A stretch of 64,000 nucleotides of DNA, taken from Pseudomonas viridiflava. Its GTDB lineage: Bacteria > Pseudomonadota > Gammaproteobacteria > Pseudomonadales > Pseudomonadaceae. Shown here piece by piece: positions 26,789 to 35,505 of the stretch (the stretch's first letter is position 1; each line of letters begins with the position of its first letter). The notes under the pieces are model-generated. The model did not search any database and was not told the DNA's origin. It saw nothing but the letters and a program-made list of their open reading frames with translations. The position numbers and the translations under genes were made by a program. The DNA lies in contig UVIF01000002.1 of assembly GCA_900596015.1 (NCBI GenBank), positions 372,001 through 436,000 of the forward strand. The letters run 5' to 3'.

Positions 26789-28021
26789 TCAATCACCCTG
26801 TCGGGCGGCATCGAGTTCGAACGCCGTATGCAGCGCGCGCACGGCAAGCTCCAGGTACTTCTCTTCGATGACCACCGAGACCTTGATCTCGGAAGTGGAG
26901 ATCATCTGGATGTTGATGCTTTCCTTGGCCAGGGCTTCGAACATGCGGCTGGCGACGCCGGCGTGCGAGCGCATGCCGACACCGACGATCGACACCTTGG
27001 CGATCTTGGCATCGCCGACCACCTGCCGCGCGCCGATCTCGCTGGCGGTCTGTTCCAGCACGGCCAGAGCCGCCTGATAGTCGTTGCGGTGCACGGTGAA
27101 GGTGAAGTCGGTGGTGTTGTCGTGAGAAACATTCTGCACGATCATGTCGACTTCGATGTTGGCCGCGCTGATCGGGCCGAGGATCTTGAAGGCCACGCCG
27201 GGGGTGTCTGGCACGCCACGGATGGTCAGCTTGGCCTCATCGCGGTTGAAGGCGATGCCGGAAATGATCGGCTGTTCCATGGATTCCTCTTCATCAATGG
27301 TAATGAGGGTGCCCGGACCCTCCTGAAAGCTGTGCAGAACGCGCAGCGGGACGTTGTACTTGCCGGCGAATTCCACCGCGCGGATCTGCAGCACCTTGGA
27401 ACCCAGACTGGCCATTTCGAGCATTTCCTCGAAGGTGATCTTGTCCAGGCGCCGGGCCTGGGCAACCACGCGAGGGTCGGTGGTGTAGACACCATCGACG
27501 TCGGTGTAGATCTGGCACTCGTCGGCCTTCAGCGCAGCCGCCAGGGCGACGCCGGTGGTGTCCGAGCCACCGCGACCCAGGGTGGTGATGTTGCCGCTTT
27601 CGTCGACCCCCTGAAAACCTGCCACCACTACCACCCGGCCGGCCTTGAGGTCGGCGCGGATCTTCTGGTCGTCGATCTGCAGGATGCGCGCCTTGTTGTG
27701 CGCGCTGTCGGTCAGAATGCGCACCTGGTTGCCGGTGTACGACACCGCATCCACGCCGCGCTTGATCAGCGCCATGGCCAACAGCGCGATGGTCACCTGC
27801 TCGCCGGTCGAGACGATCACGTCCAGTTCGCGTGGTACCGGCTGGTCGCTGATCTGCTTGGCCAAGGAAATCAGGCGATTGGTCTCGCCACTCATGGCCG
27901 AAAGCACGACCACCAGGTCATCGCCGGCATCGTGGAATTTCTTCACCTTGTCGGCAACCTGTTCGATACGTTCGACAGTGCCAACCGAGGTGCCGCCAAA
28001 TTTCTGTACGATCAAAGCCAT
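26789..28021 (-). CDS. lysC: Aspartate kinase
   Basis: A 410-residue cytoplasmic enzyme that phosphorylates aspartate, the entry to lysine, threonine and methionine synthesis. The kinase domain opens with KFGGTSVG and contains the ATP/aspartate segments GRGGSDTTG and TDVDGVYTTDPR. Two ACT domains follow (from about residue 265), where lysine and threonine normally act as feedback inhibitors. An internal start for the beta subunit (MEQPIISGIAFNRDEAK, preceded by an EEESMEQ region) is known for class II enzymes of this type and is possible here. Confidence 0.96.
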   Translation of the reverse strand: MALIVQKFGGTSVGTVERIEQVADKVKKFHDAGDDLVVVLSAMSGETNRLISLAKQISDQPVPRELDVIVSTGEQVTIALLAMALIKRGVDAVSYTGNQVRILTDSAHNKARILQIDDQKIRADLKAGRVVVVAGFQGVDESGNITTLGRGGSDTTGVALAAALKADECQIYTDVDGVYTTDPRVVAQARRLDKITFEEMLEMASLGSKVLQIRAVEFAGKYNVPLRVLHSFQEGPGTLITIDEEESMEQPIISGIAFNRDEAKLTIRGVPDTPGVAFKILGPISAANIEVDMIVQNVSHDNTTDFTFTVHRNDYQAALAVLEQTASEIGARQVVGDAKIAKVSIVGVGMRSHAGVASRMFEALAKESINIQMISTSEIKVSVVIEEKYLELAVRALHTAFELDAARQGD

Positions 28022-28068
28022 TTCAAAGCCGCCTCAGCCCGTGAAGGGCGCCCATTAAATACAACACC

Positions 28069-28094
28069 GGGCTCGCCGTGCACAGCACGAGCCC
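28069..28094 (-). terminator. Terminator-like hairpin between alaS and lysC
   Basis: On the minus strand GGGCTC and GAGCCC close a stem with an inner GTGC/GCAC, followed by a moderately T-rich tract (TGTTGTATTT). It lies 14 bases after the alaS stop. Confidence 0.65.
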
Positions 28095-28107
28095 TGCGAG
28101 GGTTGAA

Positions 28108-30732
28108 TCAGATCGCGTGTTCCACGAACGGCACGGCCAGGGCCAGCGCAGCGTCCAGGGCGCTGGCGTCGACGCCGCCACCCTGGGCCATGTCCGGGCG
28201 ACCACCGCCCTTGCCGCCAACGGCCGTCGCGGCCTGTTTCATCAGGTCGCCGGCCTTGAGCCGGGCCGTCAGCTCCTTGGTCACGCCGGACACCAGCACG
28301 ACCTTGTCGTCGTGCACGCCGCCGAGCAGGATAACGGCCTGGCCCAGTTTGTTCTTCAACTGGTCGACCAGCGCCAGCAGTGCCTTGCCGTCCTGACCGT
28401 CGATGCGCGCGGTCAGCACCTTCACGCCCTTGACCTCGACCGCCGAGGCAGAAAGGTCGTCGCCGGCCGCGCTGGCGGCCTTGGCTTGCAACTGCTCCAG
28501 CTGCTTTTCCAGGGCGCGGTTGCGTTCGATCACGGCCGAGAGTTTGTCGATCAGGTTGTCGCGGCTGCCCTTGACCAGTTGCGCGGCTTCCTTGAGCTGC
28601 TCTTCGGCCTGGTTCAGGTAGTTCAAGGCGGTTGCGCCGGTCACCGCTTCGATGCGGCGCACGCCCGAGGCGACGCCACCTTCGCTGGTGATTTTCAGCA
28701 GGCCGATGTCACCGGTGCGCTTGGCGTGGATACCCCCGCACAGCTCCACCGAGAAGTCGCCACCCATGGTCAGCACGCGCACGGTGTCACCGTACTTCTC
28801 GCCGAACAGGGCCATGGCGCCCTTCTTGCGCGCCTCGTCGATCGGCATCTCTTCGGTCTGCACCGGGGTGTTCTTGCGGATCTCGGCGTTGACGATGTCT
28901 TCCAGGGCCTTGATCTGCTCAGGCTTGATCGACTCGAAGTGGCTGAAATCGAAGCGCAGGCGTTGACTGTCGACCAGCGAGCCTTTCTGCTGCACGTGAT
29001 CGCCCAGCACCTGGCGCAGCGCTGCGTGCAGCAGGTGGGTGGCCGAGTGATTCAGGCCGGTGGCCTGCTGCAAGGTCTGGTCGACCACGGCACTGACTTC
29101 GGCACCGACCGCCAGGTCGCTGAGCACGGCCACGCCATGGTGCAGGAATGCACCGCTGGTCTTGGTGGTGTCGCGCACATCGAAGCGCGAACCGCCAGCC
29201 AGCAGGTAGCCACGGTCACCGACCTGGCCACCGGACTCGCCGTAGAACGGCGTCTGGTCGAGGATCACTACGCCTTCCTCGCCTTCCTTGAGCACATCGA
29301 CTGCGACACCGTCCTTGTACACCGCTATGACCTTGCCATTGCCGTGGGTGGCGTCGTAACCCAGGAACACCGTCGGTGCGTCGACCTTGATCAGGCTGTT
29401 GTAGTCCATGCCGAACGAGCTGGCGGAACGAGCGCGTTCGCGCTGGGCGTTCATTTCGCGCTCGAAACCGGCTTCGTCCAGGGTCAGCTCGCGCTCGCGG
29501 GCGATATCGCCGGTCAGGTCCATCGGGAAGCCGTAGGTGTCGTACAGCTTGAACACCACATCACCCGGAACCACGCTGCCCTTGAGCTCGGCCAGATCCT
29601 GCTCGAGGATCTTCAGGCCCTGCTCCAGGGTCTTGGCAAACTGCTCTTCCTCGGCCTTGAGCACGCGCTCGATGTGCGCCTGCTGGCCCTTGAGTTCGGG
29701 GAAGGCATCGCCCATTTCGGCAACCAGCGCGGCCACGATCTGGTAGAAGAAGCTGCCCTGGGCGCCCAGCTTGTTGCCGTGACGGCAGGCGCGGCGAATG
29801 ATGCGGCGCAGCACGTAGCCACGGCCTTCGTTGGACGGCAGCACGCCGTCGGCGATCAGGAAGCCGCAGGAGCGAATGTGGTCGGCGACGACCTTGAGCG
29901 AGGCCTGGCCCTGGTTGGCACAACCGATGGCACTGGCCGACGCTTCGAGCAGGCTCTGGAACAGGTCGATTTCGTAGTTGGAATTGACATGCTGCAGCAC
30001 CGCACTGACCCGTTCCAGGCCCATGCCGGTGTCCACCGACGGCGCCGGCAGGGGGTGCAATACCCCATCGGCGGTGCGGTTGAACTGCATGAACACGTTG
30101 TTCCAGATCTCGATGTAGCGATCGCCGTCTTCCTCGGGCGAACCGGGCGGGCCGCCCCAGATGTCGGCGCCGTGGTCGTAGAAGATCTCGGTGCAGGGGC
30201 CGCAGGGGCCGGTATCGCCCATGGTCCAGAAGTTGTCGGACGCATAGGGCGCGCCCTTGTTGTCGCCGATGCGAACCATGCGCTCGGCCGGTACGCCGAT
30301 CTCCTTGGTCCAGATATCGTAGGCTTCGTCATCGCTGGCGTAGACCGTGACCCAGAGTTTTTCCTTGGGCAGGTTCAGCCACAGCTCGGACGTCAGGAAG
30401 GTCCAGGCGTAGGTGATCGCGTCGCGCTTGAAATAGTCGCCGAAGCTGAAGTTGCCCAGCATCTCGAAAAAGGTGTGGTGGCGGGCGGTATAGCCGACGT
30501 TTTCCAGGTCGTTGTGCTTGCCACCGGCACGCACGCATTTCTGGCTGCTCACGGCGCGGGTGTAGGCCCGCTTTTCCTGGCCCAGGAAACAGTCCTTGAA
30601 CTGGTTCATCCCCGCGTTGGTGAACAGCAGGGTCGGGTCGTTGCCCGGTATCAGGGAGCTGGAGGCGACTCGGGTATGGCCTTGCTCCTCGAAGAAGCGA
30701 AGGAAGGCTTCACGGATTTCTGCGCTTTTCAT
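28108..30732 (-). CDS. alaS: Alanine-tRNA ligase
   Basis: An 874-residue class II synthetase that charges tRNA-Ala. It contains the N-terminal catalytic domain ([19 protein letters not shown], motif 2 around [18 protein letters not shown], motif 3 [10 protein letters not shown]), the tRNA-recognition domain, the editing domain with zinc-type [11 protein letters not shown] and [13 protein letters not shown] motifs, and the C-terminal oligomerisation/C-Ala domain ending in the glycine-rich [15 protein letters not shown]. The start at 30732 gives the family N-terminus; an upstream in-frame ATG at 30798 would add 22 unrelated residues. Confidence 0.97.
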   Translation of the reverse strand: MKSAEIREAFLRFFEEQGHTRVASSSLIPGNDPTLLFTNAGMNQFKDCFLGQEKRAYTRAVSSQKCVRAGGKHNDLENVGYTARHHTFFEMLGNFSFGDYFKRDAITYAWTFLTSELWLNLPKEKLWVTVYASDDEAYDIWTKEIGVPAERMVRIGDNKGAPYASDNFWTMGDTGPCGPCTEIFYDHGADIWGGPPGSPEEDGDRYIEIWNNVFMQFNRTADGVLHPLPAPSVDTGMGLERVSAVLQHVNSNYEIDLFQSLLEASASAIGCANQGQASLKVVADHIRSCGFLIADGVLPSNEGRGYVLRRIIRRACRHGNKLGAQGSFFYQIVAALVAEMGDAFPELKGQQAHIERVLKAEEEQFAKTLEQGLKILEQDLAELKGSVVPGDVVFKLYDTYGFPMDLTGDIARERELTLDEAGFEREMNAQRERARSASSFGMDYNSLIKVDAPTVFLGYDATHGNGKVIAVYKDGVAVDVLKEGEEGVVILDQTPFYGESGGQVGDRGYLLAGGSRFDVRDTTKTSGAFLHHGVAVLSDLAVGAEVSAVVDQTLQQATGLNHSATHLLHAALRQVLGDHVQQKGSLVDSQRLRFDFSHFESIKPEQIKALEDIVNAEIRKNTPVQTEEMPIDEARKKGAMALFGEKYGDTVRVLTMGGDFSVELCGGIHAKRTGDIGLLKITSEGGVASGVRRIEAVTGATALNYLNQAEEQLKEAAQLVKGSRDNLIDKLSAVIERNRALEKQLEQLQAKAASAAGDDLSASAVEVKGVKVLTARIDGQDGKALLALVDQLKNKLGQAVILLGGVHDDKVVLVSGVTKELTARLKAGDLMKQAATAVGGKGGGRPDMAQGGGVDASALDAALALAVPFVEHAI

Positions 30733-30877
30733 AGGTTCTTCCACGACAGGCTGCGGCCAGAGGCCAGTGCGCACGCCCGGCAGGCGATGCGACGGCAAAG
30801 GGCCGCATTATATAGGCCCTGAGGCCGGGGTACAGTGTGTTTATACGATTGGCCCACTCAATTGGACAGCAAGGTGT

Positions 30878-31882
30878 TCAGGTGCGAGCGAAATCGGCGA
30901 ATACGCCAACGACCTGCTCGATCTGCGCCGCATCGACGCCCAGATGAGTGACCATGCGCAGGCGCGGCGCGGCACTCACGGTGACCCCGCGGTTGGCTGC
31001 GAAGTCCTTGAACGCGCCGGCGCGGTTATCCAGGTGTACATAGACCATGTTGGTCTGCACCGGCTCGACGGTGTAACCCTGGGCCTGCAGCCCCTCGGCC
31101 AGGCGAGCGGCATGGGCGTGATCCTGCTCCAGGCGCTGCACCTGGTGATCCAGCGCATAGAGCCCGGCCGCTGCCAGAATTCCGGCCTGGCGCATGCCGC
31201 CGCCAACCATCTTGCGCAAACGCCGCGCCTTGGCGATGTAAGCCTGGGAACCGCACAGCACCGAACCGACCGGCGCGCCGAGCCCCTTGGACAGGCACAC
31301 CGAGACCGAATCGAAATACTGAGTGATTTCACCGGCCGAGACACCCAGCTTGACCGCCGCGTTGTACAGCCGGGCGCCATCGAGGTGCAGTTGCAGCCCA
31401 AGCTCGCGGGTCAAATCGCGGGCCTGGGCAAGGTAACTCAACGGTAGCACCTTGCCTTGCATGGTGTTTTCCAACGCCAGCAGACGGGTGCGGGCGAAAT
31501 GAAAATCATCGGGCTTGATCGCCGCCCTGACCTGATCCAGGTCCAGTGTGCCGTCGGCCTGGAACTCCAGAGGCTGGGGCTGGATGGAACCCAGCACAGC
31601 AGCGCCGCCGCCTTCGTACTTGTAGGTATGGGCCTGCTGGCCGACGATGTATTCCTCGCCACGCTCGCAGTGCGCCATCAGGCCGAGCAGGTTGCTCATG
31701 GTGCCACTGGGCACGAACAGCCCGGCAGCGAACCCCAGACGTTTCGCCAGCTCGGCCTCGAGGCGGTTGACGGTTGGGTCTTCGCCATAGACATCATCGC
31801 CGGTCGGCGCCGCGTGCATGGCCGCCAGCATGGCGGGCGTGGGCTGAGTAACGGTGTCACTGCGCAGGTCGATGATGGACAT
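30878..31882 (-). CDS. ltaE: Low-specificity L-threonine aldolase
   Basis: A 334-residue PLP enzyme that cleaves L-threonine and allo-threonine to glycine and acetaldehyde. Family landmarks are [13 protein letters not shown] at the start, the active-site [10 protein letters not shown] and [10 protein letters not shown], and the PLP-lysine in [14 protein letters not shown]. The length is normal. It is divergent from the FMN riboswitch and lies 145 bases before alaS, on the same strand. Confidence 0.94.
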   Translation of the reverse strand: MSIIDLRSDTVTQPTPAMLAAMHAAPTGDDVYGEDPTVNRLEAELAKRLGFAAGLFVPSGTMSNLLGLMAHCERGEEYIVGQQAHTYKYEGGGAAVLGSIQPQPLEFQADGTLDLDQVRAAIKPDDFHFARTRLLALENTMQGKVLPLSYLAQARDLTRELGLQLHLDGARLYNAAVKLGVSAGEITQYFDSVSVCLSKGLGAPVGSVLCGSQAYIAKARRLRKMVGGGMRQAGILAAAGLYALDHQVQRLEQDHAHAARLAEGLQAQGYTVEPVQTNMVYVHLDNRAGAFKDFAANRGVTVSAAPRLRMVTHLGVDAAQIEQVVGVFADFART

Positions 31883-32024
31883 GATGGCCTCGGGTTCGTG
31901 TCAGCTTCTATTACTGCGGATTGCAGGGCCATGAATCAAGCCTTGTCGAAACATTTGCTCACGCGCTGTTCAGCTCGCCCGCAAGTATGTTACAAAAGTT
32001 GCGTCGCCCACTGGGGTGGCAAAC

Positions 32025-32176
32025 GTTCTCAGGGCGGGGTGCAACTCCCCACCGGCGGTGATGGCGCGCAATGCGTCGAGCCCGCGAGCGCTTGCAAGCC
32101 GGCAACGGCCTGCAAGGTCAGCAGACCCGGTGTGATCCCGGGGCCGACGGTCATAGTCCGGATGAAGAGAGAACGG
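32025..32176 (+). ncRNA. FMN riboswitch (RFN element)
   Basis: The conserved RFN core is recognisable in order: TTCTCAGGGCGGGGTGCAA, CTCCCCACCGGCGGT, the variable arm, GAGCCCGCGAGCG, GTCAGCAGACCCGGTG, and GGCCGACGGTCATAGTCCGG, closing with GAGAGAAC. It precedes a lumazine synthase gene and should shut off expression when FMN is plentiful. Confidence 0.96.
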
Positions 32177-32202
32177 GATTGCGACACCTTCAAAAGGCCA
32201 AC

Positions 32203-32264
32203 GCAGGGCCGTGCCATGCGCATGTACCCATAGATCCCCTTCGATCCACATGCCCTGTTTTTTT
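32203..32264 (+). terminator. Riboswitch-controlled terminator candidate
   Basis: After the RFN aptamer, CAGGG...CATG can pair with CATGCCCTG (a shorter option is GCATGT with ACATGC), immediately followed by seven Ts at 32258-32264. It lies just upstream of the AGGAG of the lumazine synthase gene, so FMN-dependent early termination is the likely mechanism. Confidence 0.6.
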
Positions 32265-32283
32265 CTTGAACAGGAGTGAACCG

Positions 32284-32787
32284 ATGCAACCCACTGCAAT
32301 TGACAGCAAAAGCCACAGCCACGAACGAATCGCGTTCATCCAGGCTTGCTGGCACAAGGATATTGTCGACCAGAGCCGCAAAGGCTTCGTCGAAGAAATG
32401 CGCGTGCTTGGCTATCAGGAAGCCGACATTGATTTCTACGAAGTCGGCGGTGCCTTCGAAATCCCGCTGCATGCCAAGCTGCTGGCCAAAAGCGGGCGCT
32501 ATGCCGCTGTGGTCGGGGCTGCCCTGGTGGTGGACGGCGGTATCTACCGTCACGAGTTCGTCGCCCAGTCGGTGGTCAGCGCGTTGATGCAGGTTCAGCT
32601 GGAAACCGAAGTGCCGGTATTCTCGGTGGTGCTGACCCCGCATCATTTCCACGACGGCGAGCAGCATCACACCTACTTTTTCAATCACTTCCTGCACAAA
32701 GGCGCGGAAGCTGCACGCACCGTGGCCGATACCGTGCAGAAAGTACGCGCCCTGCGTCGCCTGCAGCAGCAACAGAAAAGCGCCTGA
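32284..32787 (+). CDS. ribH: 6,7-dimethyl-8-ribityllumazine synthase, RibH2 type
   Basis: A 167-residue enzyme of riboflavin synthesis that condenses ribityl-aminouracil with dihydroxybutanone phosphate. Family segments are IAFIQACWHKDIVDQSR, YEVGGAFEIPLHAKLL, GAALVVDGGIYRHEFVA and the C-terminal HHTYFFNHFLHKGAEAA. The GGIYRHE region and Phe/His-rich tail place it with the second-type lumazine synthases (RibH2) of Brucella and rhizobia rather than with the housekeeping RibH. It stands outside any rib operon and is controlled by its own FMN riboswitch. AGGAG is at 32272-32276. Confidence 0.88.
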   Translation: MQPTAIDSKSHSHERIAFIQACWHKDIVDQSRKGFVEEMRVLGYQEADIDFYEVGGAFEIPLHAKLLAKSGRYAAVVGAALVVDGGIYRHEFVAQSVVSALMQVQLETEVPVFSVVLTPHHFHDGEQHHTYFFNHFLHKGAEAARTVADTVQKVRALRRLQQQQKSA

Positions 32788-32810
32788 AGTTCAGCTGTGT
32801 GCTGCGCTCT

Positions 32811-32842
32811 CGGCCTAGGGGCCCGATCGGACCCCTAGGCCG
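32811..32842. repeat. Perfect palindromic hairpin after ribH
   Basis: CGGCCTAGGGG, a 10-base loop (itself containing CCGATCGG) and CCCCTAGGCCG. The stem is 11 perfect pairs. It lies 23 bases after the ribH stop and lacks a T-run; it could be a transcript-end structure separating ribH from the protease gene. Confidence 0.6.
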
Positions 32843-32952
32843 GTTCGCCGGAAGTCCCGGCACGAGCCCTCGTAATCGATACATGTGTAACACTCCCCGC
32901 ATTGCCCTCCCCCCTACCCTGCGGCTTCTCTATCAGATACAGGAAGCCTGCC

Positions 32953-34122
32953 ATGCAACATCTGCCCCCTCGCGTGTTCACTCGCCCCATTGAGGAACAT
33001 GCCCACGAACTCGGCAGTCATCCGCTGCCCTATGCCGATCTGCATGTTCAAATCGACTTTGACGCTGCACCGGAACCACGCCTGCTGATCACCACCACGA
33101 GCGCCGATGACCAATTGAGCCTCGATTCCAGCGGCGCTACGCTGCTACTGACGCTCAACCGCCTGCAGTACCGTATCGAACCCATCATCCAACCGCTGAC
33201 CCTGGTCATCGACACCGATGCCGGCGACGACGTGGTGCGCGCGCAAAGACTGCAAGGCAAGACAGAGCTGCGCACCGGGGCGGGCGATGACTTGGTAAAG
33301 GTCGGCGCGGGCAACTTCTACATAGACGCTGGCGCAGGCGATGACACCGTCCTGACCCGTGGCAATGGGATGCACACGATCTACGCAGGAGACGGCGACG
33401 ACACCTGCTTCGGCGGCGAGCAGTTGACCTTCATGGCCGGCGGCGCAGGGGATGATCGCCTCGTGGCGGGTGCAGGCCTGAGCGTCATCAGTCCCGGCCC
33501 GGGTGGGGATTCGATATTCCCCGGTTCAGGTAGCAATGTGGTCTACAGCAGTGATGAGGATGACTCGATCCTGCGCGAGGAAGGCACGCTGCGCCTGCAT
33601 CGTGGCAGCGATCACCGCGCCGGCAATCAAGCCCTGCGCATCGAAGGCAGCGATGGCTTCGTCAAGCGGGTAGAAGCCGACCTCGATCTGCTGCGCACCT
33701 CGCCTACGGCCCGTTTGCTGCTGGAGGCACTGGATGAGGCAGCCAGCGTCCATGGCACACAGGTGACTGTGCGCTTTACCCATGAGCCCAACGGCTATTT
33801 CGGCCACCCGCATTTACCAATGACCGATGATGAGCGCGCGCCAGCAGGGCAATCCGGCGAACTGGCCTACAACCCCGCCTGGCAACCGCCAGGCAGCTTT
33901 CCCGTGGTGGTGCTGTACCACGAGCTGTGCCATGCCTATAACTTCGCCACGGGGTCGATGTTCGGCTTCGATCACGAACGCCAGGTGATCGGCCTGCCTA
34001 CCGAGCATCCACCGTTCGATTTCGATGATGATCCGCAAACACCTTCATTGAATACCAATCCGGACCCGTTCAACGAAAACAGCCTGCGTCGTGAATTGGA
34101 CCTGCCGCTGCGCCAGCTTTGA
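32953..34122 (+). CDS. Predicted M91 (NleD/HopH1-like) zinc metalloprotease with RTX-like repeats
   Basis: A 389-residue protein. Residues 87 to about 200 hold repeated aspartate/glycine motifs (DAGDD, GAGDD, GAGDD, GDGDD, GGAGDD) spaced about 18-20 residues, like a calcium-binding beta-roll. The C-terminal part has the zinc motif HELCH (H323, E324, H327) in VVVLYHELCHAYNFATG, then GFDHERQVIGLP and, at the end, NENSLRRELDLPLR. This order (HExxH-AY, E-x-x-x-GL, NEN-lR-EL) is that of peptidase family M91, which includes type III effectors NleD and HopH1. No signal peptide and no C-terminal type I signal are evident, and no secretion genes are nearby. ATG 32953 is preferred, with AGGAA at 32940-32944. 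Confidence 0.8.
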   Translation: MQHLPPRVFTRPIEEHAHELGSHPLPYADLHVQIDFDAAPEPRLLITTTSADDQLSLDSSGATLLLTLNRLQYRIEPIIQPLTLVIDTDAGDDVVRAQRLQGKTELRTGAGDDLVKVGAGNFYIDAGAGDDTVLTRGNGMHTIYAGDGDDTCFGGEQLTFMAGGAGDDRLVAGAGLSVISPGPGGDSIFPGSGSNVVYSSDEDDSILREEGTLRLHRGSDHRAGNQALRIEGSDGFVKRVEADLDLLRTSPTARLLLEALDEAASVHGTQVTVRFTHEPNGYFGHPHLPMTDDERAPAGQSGELAYNPAWQPPGSFPVVVLYHELCHAYNFATGSMFGFDHERQVIGLPTEHPPFDFDDDPQTPSLNTNPDPFNENSLRRELDLPLRQL

Positions 34123-34131
34123 CCCGGTTCA

Positions 34132-35130
34132 TCACACCTGCGGAGTCGGCACGATGAGGATGCCGGCGCGCAGGCCATTGGCAACCTTTGGGTTGGGGAA
34201 AATGATCCGTGCGCCCTGCTCTTCCACGATCCAGCGCTGTTCGCAGCCGTCCTCGGCCAACAGGTAACCCTGCGCAAGTTCAGTGAAGTTCTCGATGTCG
34301 TCATCCAAGTGCAGACGGAAAGCATCCGTGTGCTTGATGACCTCGCGCGATACTGAAAACAGCTCCAACTGCGCGAGCGGTTGATCCAGGTCCGCTTCGC
34401 GGCCTTCGATCAACTGGCGCAAGCTGGCTTCCAGACGCGTCAGGTCGACCTCGGCGTTCTGCCCGAACGGCCTGGCCTTGCCCAATTCCAGGGTGAACGC
34501 CTCGGCGTCCAGCTGCTCGTAGGTGAACGCGCTGAACGTGATGGAAGATTTGTTCTGCAGCAACACCGCACGCATGCCTGCCGCCTGCAGGCGCACCAGT
34601 TCCTTGCGGGAGTGCTCGCGCCCCTGTTTCCACGGATACAGGGCGAACTGCTCGATCCGTGAGCCTCGAATGGCCGTGTGCAGGTCGTAATGCAGGCGTG
34701 TGCGTTGCGGCAAGCTGAAGAAGGTCGTGGCCAGACGTTCCAGTTCGCAGGCACGCAACGCTTCGTTGCCGCTGACCGCAGCGTGCCGGCCGTTGAACAG
34801 CCGGTTGACGTCGCGCTCGATGTAGCGCGCACCCCGGCGCATGGCTTCGGGGTTGCCGAACAGGAACAGGATACGCGCGCGGGGAATCAGCTGGCCCCGT
34901 GCGATGGCCTGCAGCAGGCTGTCGAGCAGTTCGATGGGCGCGGTTTCATTGCCGTGCACACCGGCCGACAGCAGCAGGTCGAGGCCGCTGTCCGTCGCAG
35001 CCGGCGGACGCACCTCCAGGGCGCCCTCCCCCAGCCAGCGCAGGCAGACGCCCTTGGTGGTCAGCTGGATCTTCTGCGTCGGCTCGTGGCCGGCCAGGGT
35101 CAGTTCGAGCAGTTTGCCAAGAGCGAGCAT
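34132..35130 (-). CDS. astE: Succinylglutamate desuccinylase
   Basis: A 332-residue zinc enzyme that splits N-succinylglutamate to glutamate and succinate, the last step of arginine succinyltransferase catabolism. Zinc ligands are in [11 protein letters not shown] and [12 protein letters not shown]; the catalytic Glu region is [12 protein letters not shown]. The length fits the family (about 320-335). It closes the minus-strand arginine cluster and its 3' end faces the protease gene, nine bases away. Confidence 0.95.
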   Translation of the reverse strand: MLALGKLLELTLAGHEPTQKIQLTTKGVCLRWLGEGALEVRPPAATDSGLDLLLSAGVHGNETAPIELLDSLLQAIARGQLIPRARILFLFGNPEAMRRGARYIERDVNRLFNGRHAAVSGNEALRACELERLATTFFSLPQRTRLHYDLHTAIRGSRIEQFALYPWKQGREHSRKELVRLQAAGMRAVLLQNKSSITFSAFTYEQLDAEAFTLELGKARPFGQNAEVDLTRLEASLRQLIEGREADLDQPLAQLELFSVSREVIKHTDAFRLHLDDDIENFTELAQGYLLAEDGCEQRWIVEEQGARIIFPNPKVANGLRAGILIVPTPQV

Positions 35131-35157
35131 GGGGCGGCGTCCCTGAAGGATGAGGTT

Positions 35158-35448
35158 TTAGTGGTTGCAGTCAGGACCGTGAACGTGGCCGTCTTCGTCC
35201 TCGGCACCGGCGTCGGCCGGCTCCATTTCCAGCTGCAGGCTGACCAGGTTGGTCGCCAGCGGGCGCAGCAACAGGTTGGCGTATTCGGCATCGCCTTCCT
35301 CGACGTCCACACCGATCAGCAACTGGCCGCGGCCGTCATGCTGGATCCAGACTTCCTTGCCCTGCCAGACCACGCAGAAGCGCGTGCAGGAGGTTTCCAG
35401 TTGGGTGCCGTCGGTGTCTTCGAGAATCAAGCGCAGGGCGTCGGACAT
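35158..35448 (-). CDS. Conserved small acidic protein in the ast cluster
   Basis: A 96-residue acidic protein between astB and astE. I recognise no domain. The sequence is mostly beta-like (RLILEDTDGTQLETSCTRF, EVWIQHDGRGQLLIGVD) and ends in a Cys/His tail HVHGPDCNH that might bind a metal. Pseudomonads carry a gene of this size here; some annotations call it topoisomerase II, which nothing in the sequence supports. Spacing to its neighbours (27 and 57 bases) suggests it is part of the operon and has a role in, or is merely carried with, arginine breakdown. Confidence 0.75.
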   Translation of the reverse strand: MSDALRLILEDTDGTQLETSCTRFCVVWQGKEVWIQHDGRGQLLIGVDVEEGDAEYANLLLRPLATNLVSLQLEMEPADAGAEDEDGHVHGPDCNH

Positions 35449-35505
35449 ACAGTTACCTCAATGAAGTTCAAAGTTGGAAATGCTGTTCAGAACAGAAAAT
35501 GCTGG

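Noticed and set aside
28078..30822. A 914-codon plus-strand frame opposite alaS
   Set aside because: The minus strand encodes a complete, highly conserved alanyl-tRNA synthetase; the opposite frame has no family features.
32902..32952. An N-terminal extension of the M91 protein starting at 32902
   Set aside because: It has no ribosome binding site and would add 17 residues without a signal peptide; ATG 32953 has AGGAA at good distance.
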